Positions 1 to 9,946 of a stretch of 64,000 nucleotides of DNA are shown in pieces. Where the stretch lies: positions 37,309-101,308 of the forward strand of contig PBKJ01000011.1 in NCBI GenBank assembly GCA_002722135.1. The letters run 5' to 3'. This stretch comes from Methanobacteriota archaeon. GTDB taxonomy: Archaea; Thermoplasmatota; Poseidoniia; Poseidoniales; Poseidoniaceae. The first letter of the stretch is position 1, and every line of letters starts with the position of its first letter. The translations under genes and the position numbers were made by a program. The notes beneath the pieces are model-generated. The model saw nothing but the letters and a program-made list of their open reading frames with translations, had not been told where the DNA came from and made no database searches.

Positions 1-3000
1 TGGTTTGGTGTGACCTTCTTCATCGGACTCGCCATCTATTCCATCTCCACGAACAAGTCGTGGGGCGGGTGGAGCAACCGCTCTGATGACGCGCCGAGTG
101 GCGCTCGAACCTTCTGGTCAGCCCACTGGTCGCAGGTCATGATCGCCGCGGCCTTCATCATGGCCTTCGCGGTCCGCACCCAGTGGTACGTCATCCCCGC
201 CATGAACGGCTACGGGACCGGCGATTGGGACCTCACCGGCGGTTCTGACCCGTGGTACATGAAGCGCGTCGTCGACTACATCATGATGCAGAACGCGCAC
301 CTCGTCTTTGACGCGGACCGCTTCTATCCGTTGGGCGGCATCAACCCACGTCCGCCCTTGTTCGTGTGGTCCATCGCCCTGCTCGCCATGGTGCTGGAGC
401 CCTTCCTCGCCACCCCCGAGGACGCCGTCTGGTGGGCGATGGTCTCCATCCCCGCCATCTTTGGCGCGCTGACGGTCTTCCCTGTCGCGGCCATTGCACG
501 CGATCACGTCAGCAAGCCTGCTGCGGTCATCGCTGCATGGCTCATCGCCATGATGCCCGGTCACATTTCCCGTTCGACCTGGGCCAACGCGGACCACGAC
601 GCCTTCGTGATGTTCTTCATGGCGCTCGGCTTCATGTGGTTCCTTCGAGCCATGGCCGCGGGCGGTGACGAACGCCTCACGCGGACCACCGACGCCCGCC
701 CGTCCACCGTGCTCCGAGCCTTCGGAGACGTGGCCACTCACCGCCGCTTCGCCGTGGTCAACGCGGCCTTGGCCGGTGTCGCCTTCGGCGTGGTCGCCCT
801 CGGTTGGAAGGGTTTCGTGGTCGCGCCTTCGATCCTCTTCGTGGGCTACGTCTACATCGTCGCGACCAACATGTTCCGCAACAAGGACAGCACCACGCTC
901 AACATGCTGATGCTGACCATGCTGGGCACGACGCTGCTCCTGGCCATGCCGTTCTATGCCTACCCGGGCATGGACTTGGTCTTCAGCGGCACGGGCCTGC
1001 AGCCCCTGCTGTTCGTGCTCGGCTTTACCATGGCCATCGCCTATGTGACGACCGGATTCCGTGACAAGCCGTGGCTGCTCGTTCTGGGTTCCCTCACCGG
1101 CGCTGCCGTGGCCTTTGTGGCCATCATTTGGCTGCTCCAATTCTTTGAGCAATCCAACGCGTTCAACGTCTTGTTCACCGGTGCAGGCTACTTCACCAAG
1201 ACCAAGATTTTCGGCACGGTTGCAGAAGCCAACGCGCCTGACCGTGGGATGCTCTTCGCTTCCTTCGGCCCGATCGTGTTCATCCTCGCGCTCAGCATGG
1301 GCATCATCGCCCTCTGGCGAGGCACCCGGCAACGCCGCCACGAGCACGTCTTCATGGCCACGTGGATCCTTTTGGCCATCTTCATGTCGTGGACCGCTGC
1401 GCGTTTCATCTTCAACGCCACACCGGCCATGGCCGTGCTCGGCGCTTGGGGTGCGGTGGGTCTGTGGAGCTGGTCCGGCACCAAGGAAATGACGCGCAAA
1501 ATGCGTCGCATGGGCGTCCGAACACCGGCCGATCGTATTGCCTCGGCGCGCAAGGCCGTGTGGCGCACGCCACAATTCAGCGCGATCATGCTCGTCATGA
1601 TCATGCTCGGCGGCCAGCACATGACCTACGGACTTGACGCCGGTATTCCCGGTACCTCGCCCGCTGAGGACGACATCGACGAGACGCTCTACAACGTCGT
1701 CCCCGACGTGCTCCGTTGGGACGTGGCTGGATTCTCCTTCCTGAACCCCACCGCGTACGCCGACGGCGGCATGCGGTACCTCGGTGCCTTTGGCAGCAGT
1801 TTCAACCAGCAAGGATGGAACGATGCATACGCCTGGCTTGCGGCTCAGGACGCCGACGAACCCTACTCTGAGAAGCCAGCGTTCGTCTCGTGGTGGGACT
1901 ACGGTTTCCAGGCCCTGACGTCGGGCGATCACCCCTCCGTCTCGGACAACTTCCAGTCGGGCATCCCGGCCACTGGGAACATGCTGCTGGCCCGCGGCGA
2001 AGCCGATTTGGCCGCCATGTGGTTCTGGCAGCTTGCTGAAGGTGACCGAACCTACGCGGCTGAGCACGGCTACGACTCAAAATTCACCCCGCCATTTGAT
2101 GCGGTCCTGCAGGACCACCTCAGCGACGCACAATACGCCGCACTGCTTGACATCAACGACGGCACGGAATTCCGTGACGAGACCCGGGTCATCGACGGTC
2201 AAGAGCGAGAGGTGAGCCTCCCCATTGAGGTCTTGGACGCCGCGTTCCGCGTGACGCAAACCAACCGGGACACCATCATGACCGAAGGTCACAAGCTCAA
2301 CGACGACGGCACCACCAGCGACGACGTGCGATGGCGCCTCTGGAAGGACGGCGAGATCCTCGCCTGTGCCGAGAGCCTCGCCAGTTCGTGTGACGGTGCG
2401 GACTTCCTGTCGCAGGAAGACGCCAACCGTACGTTCAACAACAACGTTCGATTGACCTCGGACACCACCTTCGAAGTGACCCACTACGTGTTTGGCGACT
2501 ACTGGTACACTGCCGACCTTGCCGAGGAGTTCAACTCGGTCTCGACGCACATTCACCGTTCCAACGCCCGTCTGGCCATGACCGTCCAACTCTTGGTCAA
2601 CGGACTGACAGAAGCACAGGTCATGGACCTCTACACCGACATCATCGGTTTGGAGGGCGCCTATTCGGTGCAGGACTACCACGGTGCTCCTGGGGAAACG
2701 GTTGAGCGTGACCACGAGATCCGCTACTTCGCGGTCGACAACCGCCTCTACCCACGCGCTGGCCGTTACACGGCCGACGCCCAATACAACGCGGGGCAAC
2801 CCATGGGCATCTTCGCCGCTCCAACCATCCTGTCCGGTCAGGACCCGACCACCTTCATGACGGAGGTGTACGAGACTCAGCGCGGTGCCTTCACCGACGA
2901 AATGACGCGTGAAGAGGTCGACGAAGCCATCCGGCAAGACGTGCTCAATCAGCAGGCCGGTGCGGAAATTGACCCTGTGCAGATCATCGACGTTCGGGCC

Positions 3001-6000
3001 GACCACACGGCTCAATTCTTTGACACCATGGTGGCCCGAACCTACGTCGGCTACGGTGCATCCACGCTTGGCGTGGACAGCGACGGCTCCAACCCGCAGC
3101 CTGCGCAGCACTTTGGCCAGAGCGGCTCGCCTGGCACCTTCATGGCCCAAGCTCTGCCGCTTCCTGGCGCGATGATGAACCACTTCGTCCTCGCGAACTA
3201 CAACGATGACGACAACGCGGAGAACGGCTACGGACAAGCCAACTCCATGGTCAAGATCCTGAAGTTCTACCCCGGCGCTGAAATGACCGGCCAGGTGACC
3301 TTTGCCGACGACGGACAGCCCCTCGAGAACGTGCGGCTCCTCGTCGAGCGCGACGCTTTCTCTGGCGAATCCGGCGAAGACCTCGACGCAGACACCTATT
3401 GGATCCCCATCGGCTTCGTGGACACCGACGAAGAAGGACGCTATTCCTTCCTTGCTCCAGCAGGCCACATTCGCGTGAGCGCCTTCATCGGCGAGTACGA
3501 CCCCTCTTCGGCCCGCAATGCGATTCAGGACGGCTCCTTCACCGAGAACCTCGGTGACGTCCTGACCGAATACAACGAGGACCGCACCGTCAACGAGATC
3601 ACCGCCGTCCTCGGCGAGGTCGCCAACATGACCTGGGTGGGTGAAACTCACCTCAACGTCAGCGCTGACGAAGCCAACCGTGTGAAGGCGCTCGACCGCA
3701 CGGCGGACCTTGCCGTGGCCTCGAGCGGTGTGAGCGGTATCGTGACGTGGACCGGCGACGAATCCTTCGCCGGCGAGCCGCTTGTTGATACGACCTTCAT
3801 CCTGCGCGACATTTGGTCCTACACCGACAACCACACCGTGGTGACCAACAACGGTTCCTTCACCACCGAAGAAACCCGCATCCTTCAGGGAACGGGTGAG
3901 GTGACCTTCACCGAGGACGGGACCTTCGAGTCTGACGGCGTCGCGGTGGCGCGCGAGTTCACGGGCACCTACACCCGTCAGCTGAACGGCGACCGCATCC
4001 ACACCGCCAACGGCACGTGGACCGGCCGAGGCATCATCGAGGGCTGGGTCAGCGAAGACGACCTCGCCAACGTCTCCGACTGTCTTGACAACAACGCCAT
4101 GACGCCGGAGAACACATCGGTGTGCACCATGACCGGTGCCGAAAACGCGAGCAAGTACCTGTTTGAGGGAACCGTGACGGCCAGCGGCCGTGTGGAGACC
4201 CTCTCGCCGACCGTCGTCGTTCGAGACGTGCAAGGTCAGACCTTCGAGGGCGCTGGCGTCTTCGAGGGCGTTGGGACCCTCAACGGAACGGGCCTCTTCG
4301 CCGGTCAAGGCGACTTCTCCGGACCGATGGTTCAGCCAGGTTCCTTCTACAAGACTGGCCTCCTGCCCGGTGTCTACAACATGTTTGCCGTGCTCCCGAA
4401 CGGCCGCCAGGTCCTCTTGCCGGACCCCGTGACGGTCGGTGTCGAAGCCTCGTATGATGTTGAGATGACCATGCCTGGAGCCGTGTTTGCCGATGTTCTG
4501 GAGGACATGGAAGGCAACGTTCTGCCTGACACGATCATCGAGTTGGTGGACACCGTCCTTGGACTGGACGAAGCCGTGACCATCGTCACCGACGAAAACG
4601 GCAGCTTCAGCCAAGGTCCGATTCCATCTGGTGAGTACTACTACCGTGTGGACATCGACCATGACGGCTGGTACGAAATCAACGCGACGTTCAGCGTTCA
4701 GGACGAGCCTGAGAACATCACGTTGGCTTACCCTGTGCCGCCGATGACCGACGTCACGATTCAGCTCGAGGCGCCCTTTGGCAGCGACGGCCAGCCCACG
4801 GTTGACGTCGCCGACCGCACGGTGACGCTGACCAACAACATGCCCGATTCCGGCCTCGAACCGTACGTGGCCGTGAGCGACGAGAACGGCGTCCTGTACG
4901 CCGAAGTCCCCATGGGCAGCTACACCATCTCAGACGACGCTGACGAGGAGCACCTGCTCCTTGCCCTGCTCGACGTCGAGGAAGACGACATCACGACGAC
5001 CCTGACGTACGCGGCTTCGACCTGGCTGAACGGCTCGGTGGACGCGCCGTTCGGCGCCGACAACGGGTACGATGCTTGGCTCGAGACCGAGGAGCGACCG
5101 ACCGAGGCCGCCACCCAAGTCGACGTGGTCGCAAGGGGCGCGGGTGACCTGACCTTCACCGCGAACACCGGCGACGACGGCCTGTTCTCGATGCGTGTTC
5201 CGGTCGACGAGAGTTACTCGCTGACGATGACCAAGACCACCGTCAACTACGGGTACGGGACGGTCGTGACCGTCACCGAGGGCATGGATGACCTGAGCAT
5301 CGTGCTCGAGCCGATCGAGTTCATCTCTGGCGCACTCTACCACATCGACAACAGCACCTTCTGGAACGACGCCATCCCCGGATGGATGCCCGTTGAGATG
5401 ACGGCCACCAGCACCGACGGTGTCGTGTGGGAATCCGTCTCGAACACGGACGGCGGCTTTGTCTTCAACCTCCCCGCTGGAACCTACGACATCAGCGTCG
5501 TGGAGGACGTCCTGTACAACGCGACGTCCGACGAGGACGTGGTGGTCGTTCGCAACCCAGAGTTTGTGCTGGAACCCGCAAGCCTCTACCTCAACCCCGG
5601 CGGTCACGCCATGACCTTCCATGTCTTCCAAGACGCGGCCGGGGACGGCAACGCCTCCAACGGCAGCACGGTCACCCCAGCGTTCTCCCTCGTTCCAAGC
5701 ACGGAACACGGTGCATTGCTCAACGTGACCGCAGACATGTACGCTGCAAACGGCACGCTGACGCTGGACATGCCCATCGGCACTTACACCATCGAGTTTG
5801 CCGAGCAGGATGCGGCCTCTGAGAACGCGAGTGAGTACGCCTTGGTGCCCGCCTCCCCGCTCTCTGCCATTGTGATTGGCATCCCTGAACCGATCGAGAC
5901 CATCGACGTCGGATTGGTGGACGAGTGGCGCATGAACGGCACGGTCTCCGATGCAAACGGTTCCGCCCTCCGCCCACAAGGCGACAGCGTGTTGCTCGTG

Positions 6001-8634
6001 TCCACGGACGGCGAGGATTACCGCAACGTTGCTGTGGATGAGAACGGTACCTTCGCGGACTACGTGCCAAGCGGCGATTGGATCGCCGTGATTGGCGCGT
6101 TCGAAGGTGAGGACGCCACGGAAATCCTCCGGCAGGCCCTGACCGTGAGCGAGAACAGTGCACGCACCGACGTGTCCTTGGCCACCGTTGAAGCGGCCGA
6201 TGTGAGCCTTCACCTCCGTGAAGCGCTCAGTGAGAACAACTTGTCCGGCTTCCGCATGACCTTGGTGTCCGCGGACGGTCTCGGCAACGTGTCCTTGGAC
6301 CTGACCGATGAAGACGGCCAGGTTGCTGAACCAATGATGCCCGGCACGTGGTCGGTGCATATGGAGCGAGAGGACGTTCAGGACCGTTGGACCCTCGACA
6401 CCAGCGCGACGCCGTTTACCCTTGCAGCAGGTGAGGAAGTGAACATCACGGACCTTTACGCCGACCACGACGTCGAAATCGGTGGTCGCCTCTACTGGGA
6501 CCTTGACAACGACGACACCCCCGATGCCAACGAAGGCGTCGAGGGCGTGCTCATGAACGTCACGAGCCTCGACGGGACGACGTTCATCTCGAACGTGACC
6601 TCCGATGAGAACGGTGTCTGGCAACTCTTCGTGCCCGTCCGCACGTCCTACGTGGTGGAAGGCAGCAAGCTGGGCTTTGCCGATGTCGCTTACGATCTCG
6701 ACGGCAACGGTCTGTACGTGGTGAACGACAGCGCGATGTCCGAGGACCTCGAAGTGTCCGTGGGCCTTGTTGACGTCAGCGGAGCCATCACGGACGCCGT
6801 GGATGCGACCCGCCTTGACGGCGCATCGGTCGTGCTCCAGCCCGCTTCAGGCCTGGCACGCGATGCGGTAACGGTGGACAGCACCTCCTTTGACGGCACC
6901 ACCCTGACGTGGGACGCTCAGGTTGAGCCCGGTGCATGGGTCGTCATCGTTCGAGAAGCCAACCCCGGTGAGAACAACGGCGCCGTCGCCATCGGTCTGC
7001 TTGACGCCAGCGTCGGCTCCGGCGGTCACTTGGACCAGACCATGGTGCTTGGTGGCTACGTCGACCTGCAAACCTCGTGGACGGCCATCGACTTGATCCA
7101 GCACCACCTTGGCAGCGCCTCGGCCGGTGCCTCGATGATCAGCGAAGGACCGACCGTGACCGTGGAACTTGACGACGACGTGTCATGGGACATCACGGTG
7201 AACGACGACGGTGCGCTGAGCATGTTGGTGCCCTCGGGTCGTGTCTCCTTCTCTGCAGACATGGTCACCGTGCAGCACGAACTCGAACTCAACATGAGCT
7301 ACGAAGGCAGCAACTTCACCACCGTATCAGCCGACCGGCAGCAGATGTTCCTCATCCTCGACCGTCGTGCTGACCGCGACCTCGTGGTCGAAGTGGGCAC
7401 CGTCGACGCCGATACCGTCGAGTCCTACACGGACGATGCGGGCGGTGTGGACATCCAGGCCAAGCAAGACGGTGACTACGAGCACACCGCCGTTGAGCTC
7501 ACGGTTGACGTGACCTACGACGGTACGGAGTACGAGGACGTCTACACCGCAAGCGGCAACGCGGGCAACGCTCCCGATGCTTCCGATTGGAGCGTCGAGT
7601 TCTGGAACGACACTGAAGAAGCGTGGCAATCCACGCTTGAGGTCCGTCTTGGCATCGGTGAAGACGCGTCCACGGACGACGTGCCCATGTCGGCCACGCT
7701 GAAGGTGCGCATCACGCTCCCTGACCAGAACACCTCCCTGTCGCTGCAGAACGGCCACAGCGTGAACGTCATGCTGACGGCAGAGACCGGTGAATTCACC
7801 GAGCGTTCGATGACCGTTCGCGTGCCGGTCATCCGCGGCTTCGACGTCGAAGCCGTCGACGAACGTGTGGGCATTGGCAGCGATGACGTGCAAACCCTGA
7901 CGACGACATTGACCAACAACGGAAACGGTGACGCGACGTTCACCTTCGAAGTCGTTGAGAACTACGACGCGACCCTGTGGGAGATCACGCCAGCCTCCAG
8001 CACCATCACCGTGGCGGCCGGAGACACGCGTACCCAAGCCTTCAACGTCCGCTCCGACGCGAGCTTCACCACCGGTGAACTGGAAGTGACCATCGGGGTC
8101 ACAGAAGTCGGCGGAAGCAGCACCAGCCTGCAGATGACCGTGGTCAACGCGGCCATCGTCCTCAGCGTCGACCAGGACCTGGCGGTGCAAGAATCGGACA
8201 ACACCGCTGAGCAAGAATCGACGATTGTGGTCATCCCCGTCACCAACAGCGGTGAGCGCGATGCGGAGAATTCCGTCATCGTCTACGCTCGTCAGCAAGG
8301 TGAGGGCCTTGACTACCAGCAGGTGACGTTGTCCGTGCCCGGCGGTGAAACCGTCAACGCGGAGTTCGATGTTGGGTCCATGACCAACGGCAACAAGCGG
8401 TTTGAGTTCTACCTCGAAGTGACGGGCGATGATGCTGAGTTTGCCACCATCGAGGCCGATTCCGACGGAACAGGAGACGATCCAATCGACTTCCAAATCC
8501 GTTTCAACATCGAAACCAACACGGACAACACCGGGGTGGGACAGACCGTCCTTGCGCTGATTGTGATTGCGTTCGTCGGTCTCGTCGTGTGGGGCGGTCT
8601 CAGCCTCTCTCGCTCTGGAAGCCGTCGGTTCTGA
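1..8634 (+). CDS. aglB: STT3/AglB-type oligosaccharyltransferase with ~1,780-aa extracytoplasmic extension (5' end probably outside window)
   Basis: Open frame already runs at base 1 (listed GTG start at 10). Multi-TM N-terminus, SDPWYMKRVVD acceptor-loop motif and WWDYG catalytic motif (1891-1905). The extension has repeated carboxypeptidase-regulatory/Ig-like segments and a C-terminal TM (VLALIVIAFVGLVVWGGL). Confidence 0.88.
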   Translation, partial: WFGVTFFIGLAIYSISTNKSWGGWSNRSDDAPSGARTFWSAHWSQVMIAAAFIMAFAVRTQWYVIPAMNGYGTGDWDLTGGSDPWYMKRVVDYIMMQNAHLVFDADRFYPLGGINPRPPLFVWSIALLAMVLEPFLATPEDAVWWAMVSIPAIFGALTVFPVAAIARDHVSKPAAVIAAWLIAMMPGHISRSTWANADHDAFVMFFMALGFMWFLRAMAAGGDERLTRTTDARPSTVLRAFGDVATHRRFAVVNAALAGVAFGVVALGWKGFVVAPSILFVGYVYIVATNMFRNKDSTTLNMLMLTMLGTTLLLAMPFYAYPGMDLVFSGTGLQPLLFVLGFTMAIAYVTTGFRDKPWLLVLGSLTGAAVAFVAIIWLLQFFEQSNAFNVLFTGAGYFTKTKIFGTVAEANAPDRGMLFASFGPIVFILALSMGIIALWRGTRQRRHEHVFMATWILLAIFMSWTAARFIFNATPAMAVLGAWGAVGLWSWSGTKEMTRKMRRMGVRTPADRIASARKAVWRTPQFSAIMLVMIMLGGQHMTYGLDAGIPGTSPAEDDIDETLYNVVPDVLRWDVAGFSFLNPTAYADGGMRYLGAFGSSFNQQGWNDAYAWLAAQDADEPYSEKPAFVSWWDYGFQALTSGDHPSVSDNFQSGIPATGNMLLARGEADLAAMWFWQLAEGDRTYAAEHGYDSKFTPPFDAVLQDHLSDAQYAALLDINDGTEFRDETRVIDGQEREVSLPIEVLDAAFRVTQTNRDTIMTEGHKLNDDGTTSDDVRWRLWKDGEILACAESLASSCDGADFLSQEDANRTFNNNVRLTSDTTFEVTHYVFGDYWYTADLAEEFNSVSTHIHRSNARLAMTVQLLVNGLTEAQVMDLYTDIIGLEGAYSVQDYHGAPGETVERDHEIRYFAVDNRLYPRAGRYTADAQYNAGQPMGIFAAPTILSGQDPTTFMTEVYETQRGAFTDEMTREEVDEAIRQDVLNQQAGAEIDPVQIIDVRADHTAQFFDTMVARTYVGYGASTLGVDSDGSNPQPAQHFGQSGSPGTFMAQALPLPGAMMNHFVLANYNDDDNAENGYGQANSMVKILKFYPGAEMTGQVTFADDGQPLENVRLLVERDAFSGESGEDLDADTYWIPIGFVDTDEEGRYSFLAPAGHIRVSAFIGEYDPSSARNAIQDGSFTENLGDVLTEYNEDRTVNEITAVLGEVANMTWVGETHLNVSADEANRVKALDRTADLAVASSGVSGIVTWTGDESFAGEPLVDTTFILRDIWSYTDNHTVVTNNGSFTTEETRILQGTGEVTFTEDGTFESDGVAVAREFTGTYTRQLNGDRIHTANGTWTGRGIIEGWVSEDDLANVSDCLDNNAMTPENTSVCTMTGAENASKYLFEGTVTASGRVETLSPTVVVRDVQGQTFEGAGVFEGVGTLNGTGLFAGQGDFSGPMVQPGSFYKTGLLPGVYNMFAVLPNGRQVLLPDPVTVGVEASYDVEMTMPGAVFADVLEDMEGNVLPDTIIELVDTVLGLDEAVTIVTDENGSFSQGPIPSGEYYYRVDIDHDGWYEINATFSVQDEPENITLAYPVPPMTDVTIQLEAPFGSDGQPTVDVADRTVTLTNNMPDSGLEPYVAVSDENGVLYAEVPMGSYTISDDADEEHLLLALLDVEEDDITTTLTYAASTWLNGSVDAPFGADNGYDAWLETEERPTEAATQVDVVARGAGDLTFTANTGDDGLFSMRVPVDESYSLTMTKTTVNYGYGTVVTVTEGMDDLSIVLEPIEFISGALYHIDNSTFWNDAIPGWMPVEMTATSTDGVVWESVSNTDGGFVFNLPAGTYDISVVEDVLYNATSDEDVVVVRNPEFVLEPASLYLNPGGHAMTFHVFQDAAGDGNASNGSTVTPAFSLVPSTEHGALLNVTADMYAANGTLTLDMPIGTYTIEFAEQDAASENASEYALVPASPLSAIVIGIPEPIETIDVGLVDEWRMNGTVSDANGSALRPQGDSVLLVSTDGEDYRNVAVDENGTFADYVPSGDWIAVIGAFEGEDATEILRQALTVSENSARTDVSLATVEAADVSLHLREALSENNLSGFRMTLVSADGLGNVSLDLTDEDGQVAEPMMPGTWSVHMEREDVQDRWTLDTSATPFTLAAGEEVNITDLYADHDVEIGGRLYWDLDNDDTPDANEGVEGVLMNVTSLDGTTFISNVTSDENGVWQLFVPVRTSYVVEGSKLGFADVAYDLDGNGLYVVNDSAMSEDLEVSVGLVDVSGAITDAVDATRLDGASVVLQPASGLARDAVTVDSTSFDGTTLTWDAQVEPGAWVVIVREANPGENNGAVAIGLLDASVGSGGHLDQTMVLGGYVDLQTSWTAIDLIQHHLGSASAGASMISEGPTVTVELDDDVSWDITVNDDGALSMLVPSGRVSFSADMVTVQHELELNMSYEGSNFTTVSADRQQMFLILDRRADRDLVVEVGTVDADTVESYTDDAGGVDIQAKQDGDYEHTAVELTVDVTYDGTEYEDVYTASGNAGNAPDASDWSVEFWNDTEEAWQSTLEVRLGIGEDASTDDVPMSATLKVRITLPDQNTSLSLQNGHSVNVMLTAETGEFTERSMTVRVPVIRGFDVEAVDERVGIGSDDVQTLTTTLTNNGNGDATFTFEVVENYDATLWEITPASSTITVAAGDTRTQAFNVRSDASFTTGELEVTIGVTEVGGSSTSLQMTVVNAAIVLSVDQDLAVQESDNTAEQESTIVVIPVTNSGERDAENSVIVYARQQGEGLDYQQVTLSVPGGETVNAEFDVGSMTNGNKRFEFYLEVTGDDAEFATIEADSDGTGDDPIDFQIRFNIETNTDNTGVGQTVLALIVIAFVGLVVWGGLSLSRSGSRRF
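4240..4329 (+). repeat. Five tandem 18-nt units encoding a [T/V/L/D]-[F/L]-x-G-x-G hexapeptide repeat
   Basis: Translation TFEGAG VFEGVG TLNGTG LFAGQG DFSGPM inside the OST extension. Confidence 0.85.
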
Positions 8635-8701
8635 CCTCCAACAGGCCTTCAAATGCGGAGGTCGTGTCATAGCAGCCGTGAGGCCGTCAGCCCTGGATGG
8701 G

Positions 8702-9853
8702 ATGGAGTTCCTCCCCGAACCTGGGGAGCCACGCATCCTGACCGCTGTGGATCCCTCAGCGGTCCAGCACGAAGCCGCATGGCGTTCGGAAGTCATGGGT
8801 TGGGCGCCGAGTGTCGTATCCGCCGTTCCTCACCGTCGGCGACGCGTGGCCCGTTCTTCACTCGGCCTTGTGGTGTTGCTTGTCATGGTCGGATTGATCG
8901 CAAGCCAGGGCTGGTTCCTCGTGGAGATTCCGCTCGGGGACTCCGAGTGGGCGTTCGACAACACCGGCTTGCGGGACCTCTCGGACGAGGGACTGGACGG
9001 CGCGGGGGTTCGTCTCTGCGTGGTGGACACCGGGATCGATGCTTCGCATTCGGCCTTTGACGGCCAAGAGGTGGTGTTTCGGGATTTCGTTGGGGGCTCA
9101 ATCGAACCTCTGGATCGCGGCGCCACCGCTCACGGTACGATGATGGTCGGGTTGCTCGTTGCAGACGGCCATCAGCAGGGTGCGGCCCAAGGAATCACCC
9201 TCGGCGTCGCAGCAGCCCTCGCTGGCGACAGCGACGGAGAAAACACCGGTGACGACGCCATCGTTGCAGAAGCCATCGACTGGTGCCGCACGGGCTTCGA
9301 TGCTGACCTCATTTCGCTTTCGTTAGGCGGTGAGCGCATGGAAGGCCAGCGCGATGTGGTGGTTTCCTCGGTTCGTCGTGCACTGGACGCAGGCGTCTTT
9401 GTCGTCGCAGCAGCGGGCAACGACGGCGGTGCAGACGACGATGGGAAGGTGGCCTCGCCCGCCTTCCTGCCGCGCGTCATCGCCGTGGGAGCCACCGATG
9501 AAACAGGGGCCGTGTGGGAGAATTCCTCTCGTGGCGACGGGACAGGCGAGCATCCGCACCGAAAGCCCGAGGTCACGGCGCCCGGCGTCAACGTCATCTC
9601 AACAGGGGCGGATGACGCATGGTTCACCTCCAGTGGCACCTCGGTGTCGACGGTGCTGGTCAGCGCCGCGCTTGCCATGATCCTCGAGGCTCACCCTGAA
9701 CTCAAGGTGGACGACGATCGATGCGTGATTCACCTCAAACATGCGCTGAGGGATTCGCTTGGAACGTCGCATTCCCCGACGGCCGGCTATGGCGAATTGG
9801 ACGCCATGGCGTGGTTCAACGCGGTCGATTCGAGCTGTCCAGAAGCCCCCTGA
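8702..9853 (+). CDS. Subtilisin-like (S8) serine protease with N-terminal TM anchor
   Basis: VDTGIDASHSAF (Asp), AHGTMMVGLL (His) and SSGTSVSTVLVSAAL (Ser) motifs; TM LGLVVLLVMVGLIASQGWFL. The ATG at 8702 is preferred over the ORF-track start at 8567, which overlaps the OST. Confidence 0.85.
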   Translation: MEFLPEPGEPRILTAVDPSAVQHEAAWRSEVMGWAPSVVSAVPHRRRRVARSSLGLVVLLVMVGLIASQGWFLVEIPLGDSEWAFDNTGLRDLSDEGLDGAGVRLCVVDTGIDASHSAFDGQEVVFRDFVGGSIEPLDRGATAHGTMMVGLLVADGHQQGAAQGITLGVAAALAGDSDGENTGDDAIVAEAIDWCRTGFDADLISLSLGGERMEGQRDVVVSSVRRALDAGVFVVAAAGNDGGADDDGKVASPAFLPRVIAVGATDETGAVWENSSRGDGTGEHPHRKPEVTAPGVNVISTGADDAWFTSSGTSVSTVLVSAALAMILEAHPELKVDDDRCVIHLKHALRDSLGTSHSPTAGYGELDAMAWFNAVDSSCPEAP

Positions 9854-9946
9854 GGGCGAAATTTCGTGATACAATAAGGTATTTTTTGACACAAAACGGG
9901 GCACAAAACGGCCCACAGCGTTATATGTCGTCCGAATCAGCAAAGC
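9854..9946 (+). promoter_or_regulatory. Intergenic control region: perfect palindrome CGAAATTTCG, T-run, 10-mer direct repeat, TATA-like TTATAT
   Basis: CGAAATTTCG 9857-9866; TTTTTT 9882-9887; CACAAAACGG at 9890-9899 and 9902-9911; TTATAT 9921-9926, 20-38 nt upstream of the candidate starts 9947/9959. Confidence 0.5.

Noticed and set aside
118-2067. 649-aa antisense ORF
   Set aside because: Same shadow-ORF composition, opposite the catalytic core of the OST.
2077-4662. 861-aa antisense ORF under the OST gene
   Set aside because: Low-complexity His/Val/Gly/Arg composition typical of shadow frames in GC-rich genes; no motifs. The opposite strand encodes a recognised enzyme.
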